From positions 434,001 to 498,000 of the forward strand of contig JAYXKI010000004.1 in assembly GCA_037892935.1 (NCBI GenBank): a DNA stretch of 64,000 bases. The letters run 5' to 3'. The stretch comes from Phlebopus portentosus (taxonomy: Eukaryota > Basidiomycota > Agaricomycetes > Boletales > Boletinellaceae). Below the pieces are notes generated by a model. The model saw nothing but the letters and a program-made list of their open reading frames with translations. It did no database searches and was not told the origin of the DNA. Position numbers and translations under genes: made by a program. Shown one piece after another: positions 58,016 through 64,000 of this stretch (positions are counted from its first letter, which is position 1; each line of letters begins with the position of its first letter).

Positions 58016-60743
58016 TTATACGAGGGCCTTACGACGCGGGAGCGGCCTTCCTCGTTTCCGCTTCTTACCCTGTGCGAACGCATTTGCGCTTTTGTGGTCT
58101 CGACCTAGTGGGTCTTCCTTTTTGACTTGGTAGATCCGTACCTGGAGAAGTTATAGTAGCAGTTGCAGCGCGAATTGATCAGCGCTTGTTTTTTCTAGAG
58201 TTAAACGCGATGATGGGGACTTACGATCCAGTTTTCTGACGTGAACGCTTCGTCTATTAGAGAGAAACGACATTAGTTACCAGGAGAATCGAGGGCAGGT
58301 CAAGATTCTTACCGAGAATGTCGAGTGTTGGACCGACGGTTGGCAGTTGCTGACCGCGAACACGATCTACAGGCGGGCTACCCATGAACAGCTCATTGAA
58401 CCTGATCAACAAATTAGACGTCGAATTGACGCTTGGATTGGGATTCTCGTACCTGTAATACGACATCTTGTACATCAAACTATTCTTCATCGCATCAGAA
58501 GCCTGCGCGTCGACGCGGTACTCCCCACGGGGAGTGAAATACTGTGGTTCTTGAATCTCTTCCGGCCAGACACCCTGCGCAATTCGCACCATCCAGAGGA
58601 ACTTGTTAATATCATCGCCTGAGTAGCCGAGCAGGCCGCCAAAGATGACGAGGACGTAGTCTACATCATGCTTGCGGAGAATCGGGTAGGATTTCTCTTC
58701 AGGGCTTGCCATTGCGCGACCAACGGTAGCAATGTGTGCTATAATAGCTCGCGTTAGAATGATTCCACTGGGTGACTATGGCCAGACTTACTGTTGTTCC
58801 AAGTGTTGTTATCGACAAGCGTTGTCCTATCCGCGAAGCCAGCAATCTGGTAACCATAGTCCCACCAGCTCATAATAACCGAGTCCTTTGGCGTGTTCTG
58901 ACGCAGCCAATAATACGCCTCGCGATAATCATCGATGATATGTCTTGAACCGTCGGGATTGTTGGAAGCGAGCACAACGGAAGGCGAAGAGTACGCATTC
59001 GCAGTAACCCATGTACAGTGAAGCACGAATGAGAAGAGCATCATCAATGCGTTGGCAAGTACGACTGCACGAGTACTAAGACCGAATATCCCGGCCTTCT
59101 TCTTGTCTTGCTTAGTGGATATAATGCTAGCGAGCTTCATTGAGATATTATCAGCAGGGACGGGAGTTACCGTCGCTTTCTTTGACTTCTTCGCTGGGGC
59201 TGAAGACGAAGTAGTGATTCTCCGGTGTCACTCTTTGCACCATCCTGCGTAGGCTCCTCGTCTGGCTCGGTGGGATCCATATATCTATTGAGTAAGTTGG
59301 AAAGTGCAACGGCAGAAGCGACACAGACACATGGCGTGAGTGTCAACATGAGACGGACCATGACACCAGCAAAGTAGCTAGCGACGACTGCATAGATGAT
59401 GACGAATATGTGCTCATCTCGCAGCTCTCTGAAGCATAGGTATACACCAGCCGGGAAAATGGCTATAAGGAAGTGGAGGTCCATGAAGAACGATGGCCAG
59501 GCCGTTGGCTGGTGTTCTGACACTGACGCGATGATCGGAATATACTTTTTTGCGTAACTTGTGTCCCAAAGTGAATAGAAACGACCCGTCCAAGGAGCGA
59601 TCCAACCTTTCATCGTAAGGACACCGAAAGTCGCCGCTCCTAGTAGACCTAGAACAACGACAGACACGCGCAGTAGGGATTGGAACTGCTTGGAGGAAAC
59701 ATGCGAGCGGACTAGATCTGTGAACGCGATAAGCTGAAGGAGGCCAAACACTCCTAGAGCTGCCATATGTTCGCTCGTTCGAACTGGTTGGAAACCGACA
59801 AAAGGAACCTGCATACTCGCAAGCGTTCCAATAGCGTACCACGATGAGTACGCAACATAAAGTCGGCTTGAATATCGGCCCATGAGAAGCAAGACCAACG
59901 AATGAAGCGGGATCATGTTCGTAATGAACGCGTAGCCTCCCCATGCGGCGACCATATAAAAGTAGAAGAGCGCAGCAAACGTTCCAAAGAACGCACTCCC
60001 AGTCTTGAGTGCCTTTATCCACAAGAAGAAAGTGAACATGAGGAGGAAGATAGCGATGGCCTCATTGTCGTAGGATCCAGCAACGGAACGCGAAATGTAT
60101 CCCGGAGCAATTCCAATGAAGATGGCTGCAAGCAGACCGGCGCTCTCGTCCTTCATCTCCTTAGTGAACATATACGTCGACCAAGCAGTAAGAGCACTGA
60201 ATCCGGGTGCTAAAAGGACGCAAACGTTGCGAATGTCAACGGGGAGACTTAGTGAATGGAGGATATTGTAAATGACGCCGCTCGTCGCCATCAACCCAGG
60301 ATAGATGGTTCCACCAACAACCCGCCCAAGAGGATACCAAGCAGTAGGATCAAACCAGTTCCAGAATTCCTGTATTAAGAAGTAAGCATTGAAGCTGAAT
60401 TAGGGTGAATAGTACGCACATAGAAACCCTTCTCTGCCAATACCTTGGTCGCGCGACTGTTCAAGTGTTTACTCAATGGCACGTCCGTAACTTCTCAATA
60501 CTACACTCACTAGTTGAACCAAGGATCGCTAAGCAATGACAGTCAAAAAAAAAAAACAATATTGGAACAAAAGTTATACGCTTACAATTCATGGATGATG
60601 GATTCGTAATTTACAACGGCAAAGAGACGCGACGCGATTGCAGCGCCAGAAATGAAGAACAACGCGAGGATACGCAAAAGAGAGGCCAAGTTGGAGACCG
60701 TCGACGGACTGAGGTCGGAGGGTAGCGAGTAGGCCACCGCCAT
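58016..60743 (-). CDS. STT3: Oligosaccharyltransferase catalytic subunit
   Basis: From ATG 60741-60743 ([20 protein letters not shown]) to TAA 58016-58018. Shows [20 protein letters not shown] (first acidic catalytic motif), [41 protein letters not shown] (second acidic motif), [10 protein letters not shown] (SVSE motif of external loop 5), [37 protein letters not shown] (WWDYG) and DNNTWNN (DNNTWN). About 13 membrane segments precede a lumenal C-terminal domain ending in a basic tail ([17 protein letters not shown]). It transfers lipid-linked glycan to Asn-X-Ser/Thr in the ER. The start lies 204 bp from the divergent TFIIIA gene. Confidence 0.96.
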
Positions 60744-60947
60744 GACTGCCCGCTGCGAATTTTAATATTAATTTTTGAGGTTGTGGTTAGAGTCGAGTGA
60801 GCGAAGATGCCAGCCTGAGTGAGCTACTACACTAGCTACGTGTCACGCAACGCACTTGCTGCGCGCGCGTGCTATTTTTGAGAGGCATATTTTCGGTTAC
60901 TTCCGTATTCAACATTTACATTTTCAGTTGATCAGATCTTCATTCAT
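60744..60947. promoter_or_regulatory. Shared divergent promoter of STT3 and TFIIIA
   Basis: Only 204 bp (234 if TFIIIA starts at 60978) separate two divergent housekeeping genes. The region has no clear TATA box; it contains ACGTGTCACG near 60838 and a GCGCGCGCG run at about 60861. Co-regulation is inferred from the arrangement only. Confidence 0.55.
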
Positions 60948-62730
60948 TTGCCGTGCCGCTGCTTTTTGAAGCAGGCCATGAACCGCGCAGAGAGCTGCAC
61001 AGTCGTAGTACCCTCAAAACGAAATCGTCGCTCAAGTCTCATCTTGCATTTGTCGGGAGGAAGCACTACTTGTGAATCCGAGAATGACACCGTCTCCAAG
61101 TTTTCGCTAAGTGAGAGTCCGATAGCTACATCCAGCAAAGCCAAGCTTCCCACAGTTCCTATCATTGTCAATGGAAAGCTCGTCGCGGATGACGGCAAAC
61201 GGTACCAATGCACTTTCCCGGGGTGCATAAAGGCTTATAGAAAACCTGTTCGGTTGGAGGAGCACGAGAGAACGCACACGGGCAAGGTATGTGTTATATA
61301 GCGCCGCTAAGTCTCAGTTTATCTCATCTTCCGTCTACAGAGGCCTTTCATTTGCTTGGAATGCCAAAAGACATACTTTCGCGAAACCCATCTTCAAGCG
61401 CACATGCGGTCTCACCTACCAGATTCCTCACGACCGTTTGTGTGCTGCTATGAGAGATGCGAAAAAAAGTTCTGGACTTCGCAGCATCTGAAGCGACATG
61501 AGGATCTTCATTCCGGAGAAAACCCATTCAAGGTATACGAATACGCCTTTTCTCGAGTGTTTCACTTTTAATGAAGTTGGAACAGTGCACAGAACCCGGA
61601 TGCAATCGGTCATTCTCCAAACATAATCAACTTAGCTCACACTTCGCTTCTGCGCATTGTCCTACGGGAACGATGAATTTTCGTTGTGAGCGTGACGGAT
61701 GCACCAAAAGCTTTCCGACAAGTCAAAAATTGAAGGCTCATGTCAAAACACACGAAGGTGCGCTATACGAGTTATTAAGATAATCAGATGAATTTCTAAA
61801 CCTTTTTCCTAAAGAGCGCCGCTATACCTGCTCGCATGTCGCATGTCTACAGAAAGAACCTCAAGAGTACTTCTTGAACTGGACGGCTCTCCAAGTACAC
61901 ACAGGACAGCTCATCCTCCCAGTTGTCCCTATGCATCGTGCAATGGGAAAACCTTCACACAACAAAAGGGCCTTCGAGCACATCTGAAATTGCACGAACA
62001 ACGTGAAATAGAAGAAGCCCTGACGAATACCGGCGAGGCGGATGATGAAAGTGACGACCGGCCCGTCAAGAAGCGGCGCGGCGGTGAAGTAGGCAGAGGT
62101 TGGAAATGTTCACAGGACGGTTGTGATAAGGATTTCAAATCGGTACATTTTTGAATTTATTCTTCAAGCTCAATATCCGGGCTGATCTTTATGGAATCAG
62201 AAAAACGCGCTTGAAACGCACATCAAAGTCACGCATCTCCGGAGACGAGATTTCGTATGTTCCGTTGAGGAGTGCGGCGCACAGTTCGGGTACAAGCATC
62301 TGCTTCAGAGGCACATGGCGCGCGTGCACGAACACGCAAGCATGGTTCATCTAGAAATGGACTTACCTATGGAGACTCAGCAGCAGCAGCAGCTTCAGTA
62401 TCAAAACCAGACGCGGATCCCATCGACGTTCTCACGGGCAAGGCGTATGAAGACCGAGTCAAGAAGCGTCTCGCAACGCACAAAAAGGCGCTTGTCTGCC
62501 CGTATCCGGACATGGACACCTCATCTTTGCTCCCAACCAACTCAACAACTTCGCGGTTGCTAGGAGATCAGACTTCGTCTCAACCTCGTGGGAGCTGTGG
62601 TTTTGTGTTCAGCCGGGCATACGATTTCCGAAGACACTTATCGTCTGCACATTGCCTCGAAGTTGACCGCGAAGAAGCGGTGGCGCTAGTTGAAGCTATG
62701 CGACATGGTGATTGGAAGTCCGGTACTTAG
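60948..62730 (+). CDS. C2H2 zinc-finger transcription factor IIIA
   Basis: Exons 60948-61286, 61341-61532, 61586-61757, 61815-62142, then from about 62201. About nine C2H2 fingers in a row: YQCTFPGCIKAYRKPVRLEE H, FICLECQKTYFRETHLQAHM, FVCCYERCEKKFWTSQHLKR H, CTEPGCNRSFSKHNQLSSHF, FRCERDGCTKSFPTSQKLKA H, the degenerate YTCSHVACLQK...WTALQVH, CPYASCNGKTFTQQKGLRAH, WKCSQDGCDKDFKS/KNALETH and FVCSVEECGAQFGYKHLLQR H. A linker with GKAYEDRVKKRL and a last finger-like CGFVFSRAYDFRRHLSSAH follow, the layout of fungal TFIIIA, which starts 5S rRNA transcription. Start could instead be ATG 60978. Frame changes between finger nine and the C-terminus (62330-62400) without a clear intron. Confidence 0.85.
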
Positions 62731-63042
62731 GCATTCTTCACTACGACTATATAACATCGCAGTATAGCTTTCTTAAATCAAACCAGAAAACGTACATTAT
62801 TTCCATAAAATGATCTTCGCAACAGAAATCACAATTCAGTCCGCGTCCTGTGACCGCGTATGAAAACAGAACTTCCAATTCAATGGCCAGAAGACATCAA
62901 ACGGATCACAGCGACAGTGCCTCCGAGGAGGCATGCCCTTCCCCTCATGCAGCGCTTATACCTTAACTACCATTACCGCTGTTCGTCTACAGCGAGAGTA
63001 GAAAAGTACTCACACTGACTACAGTACCCACATCGACGATCG
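62731..63042. other. Intergenic region
   Basis: 312 bp spacer between TFIIIA and the SDR gene in the same orientation; nothing recognisable. Confidence 0.5.
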
Positions 63043-64000
63043 ATGACCTCGAACATCCCCGACGAAGACCTGCTGCGTCATGCAAGCAGGGTATTAGGAC
63101 AAGTTATAATTGTCACCGGTGCTTATCTTGATGAATGAGAACTCGTATCTCTTACTCATTCCCCTCTGGTGATTGCATAGGTGGAGCGAGCGGGATAGGA
63201 AGAGCCGCTGTTCTCGAGTTCGCTAAACGAGGGTGAGGTTTCCCAGCCCAGTTGATCCACAATACGAATACGTTTTGATCTAAATTGCGTTGACGATAGA
63301 GCGAAGATAGTCATTGGAGATATCAATGGGGAAGCCTCGGAGGAACTCGTGAATGCTATAAGAATCAGCGGAGGGTGGGTGGCGAAACTACTACATAATT
63401 AATACCCAACGGGTAATTGATGAACTAATTCATGTCATTCTTTATTAGTATAGCAATTTGGAGAATCTGCAATGTCCTTGATTACGAGGATCAAAGATCT
63501 CTTTTTGAATTCGCACTAGAAGAGTTCGGAAGTATCGATGTTGTGGTGAGTATAAAATCTCGATTGGTTTGTATGCTATGTATTTTTTGGTGAGTGAGGT
63601 TGGACTAAGCGTCACTTATAGATAGCGAACGCGGGCGTGCGCGAGACTGAGAAACTTGTGGGCAATGGGGTCCAACTGGATGAACGCGGACTCCCGGTCG
63701 AACCGAAATTAATGACGGTTCAGATGAACTTCATCAGCGTCATTTACAGTGAGAACTCCTCAATTCGCATCGTTACATTCAGGGACCTTTCCTCAACATA
63801 TATTCAACTCTCCCAGCCGCACAACTAGCTTTCTACTACCTCAGTAAAGCCACCAACGAAAACTCGTTGAAGACACTCATTCTGACAGCGTCTATTCGTA
63901 AGTCATCAGATGGATAATGTTCAAAATGCAACACTAATCAGCTTCAATCAAACGCATGGATTCCTCCAGTCTCGTTTGCAACACTAAACGCACCATTATA
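63043..64000 (+). CDS. Short-chain dehydrogenase/reductase (5' part; runs off right edge)
   Basis: Starts at ATG 63043-63045 (MTSNIPDEDLLRHASRVLGQ). Introns within the first codons join VIIVTG to GGASGIGRAAVLEFAKRG, the Rossmann TGxxxGIG cofactor loop. AKIVIGDINGEASEELVNAI follows, with an acidic residue after beta-2 (GDIN) favouring NAD(H). Later: FGSIDVVIANAGVRETEK (NAG motif), MTVQMNFIS, FYYLSKATNE and LILTASIR at the catalytic Ser strand; the YxxxK motif lies beyond the window. It is an oxidoreductase of unknown substrate, similar to 15-hydroxyprostaglandin-dehydrogenase-like SDRs of fungi. Truncated only by the window edge. Confidence 0.87.

Noticed and set aside
47568..60743. Secondary-metabolite cluster made of OPT transporter, P450 and lipase
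   Set aside because: No synthase, terpene cyclase, NRPS or pathway regulator nearby; next genes are housekeeping (STT3, TFIIIA).

Overview
This window is nuclear DNA of a filamentous fungus, most likely an agaricomycete basidiomycete. Genes are dense on both strands. Almost all are cut by many short introns (about 36-75 bp, GT...AG), some with very small exons (16, 31, 39 and 40 nt). The gene families also fit: expanded BTB/POZ paralogues, Ser/Thr-rich single-pass membrane proteins, a Kre9/KNH GPI protein, an OPT transporter, a P450 and a GT61 glycosyltransferase. I saw no rRNA, convincing tRNA, CRISPR array or bacterial-type operon.

Layout. 1-6.5 kb: a DUF1752 (areA GATA-like) regulator (-, partial), a promethin/LDAF1-like lipid-droplet membrane protein (+) and an MFS transporter (+). 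7.9-10.75 kb: a nine-exon LisH/SSDP (Flo8-type) regulator (-), followed upstream by a 3.3 kb stretch without a gene. 14-17 kb: one intact BTB gene and one BTB pseudogene (-), the latter split by a 511-bp MITE. 17-18 kb: ATP4, mitochondrial ATP synthase subunit b. 18.6-24.3 kb: three minus-strand single-pass membrane proteins with Ser/Thr-rich ectodomains. 25-32.3 kb: a decaying array of five BTB copies (+) with their duplicated upstream DNA, a 126-bp MITE and an AT-rich block. 33-34.9 kb: a GT61 glycosyltransferase. 35.4-40.2 kb: two tandem-paralogous thioredoxin-fold PDI genes (-) flanking RNase H2 subunit C (+). 42-46 kb: a Kre9/KNH GPI protein (+) and a GH5 exo-1,3-glucanase-like enzyme (-). 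47.6-60.7 kb: an all-minus run of OPT transporter, cytochrome P450, class 3 lipase and STT3. STT3 shares a short divergent promoter with TFIIIA (+). An SDR dehydrogenase (+) runs off the right end.

Several genes act on the secretory pathway and cell wall: STT3 (N-glycosylation), two PDIs (oxidative folding), GT61 (glycan extension), and Kre9/KNH, GH5 and the Ser/Thr-rich membrane proteins (wall structure or sensing). They are not arranged as an obvious pathway cluster. The most unusual features are the BTB array with a traceable transposon insertion, the PDI pair (CSDC against CGHC, and a KDEL signal stranded out of frame by a minisatellite change) and a small family of about 126-bp MITEs. 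Exon boundaries were derived by hand from splice consensus, reading-frame continuity and family motifs; where they do not close, the entry says so.
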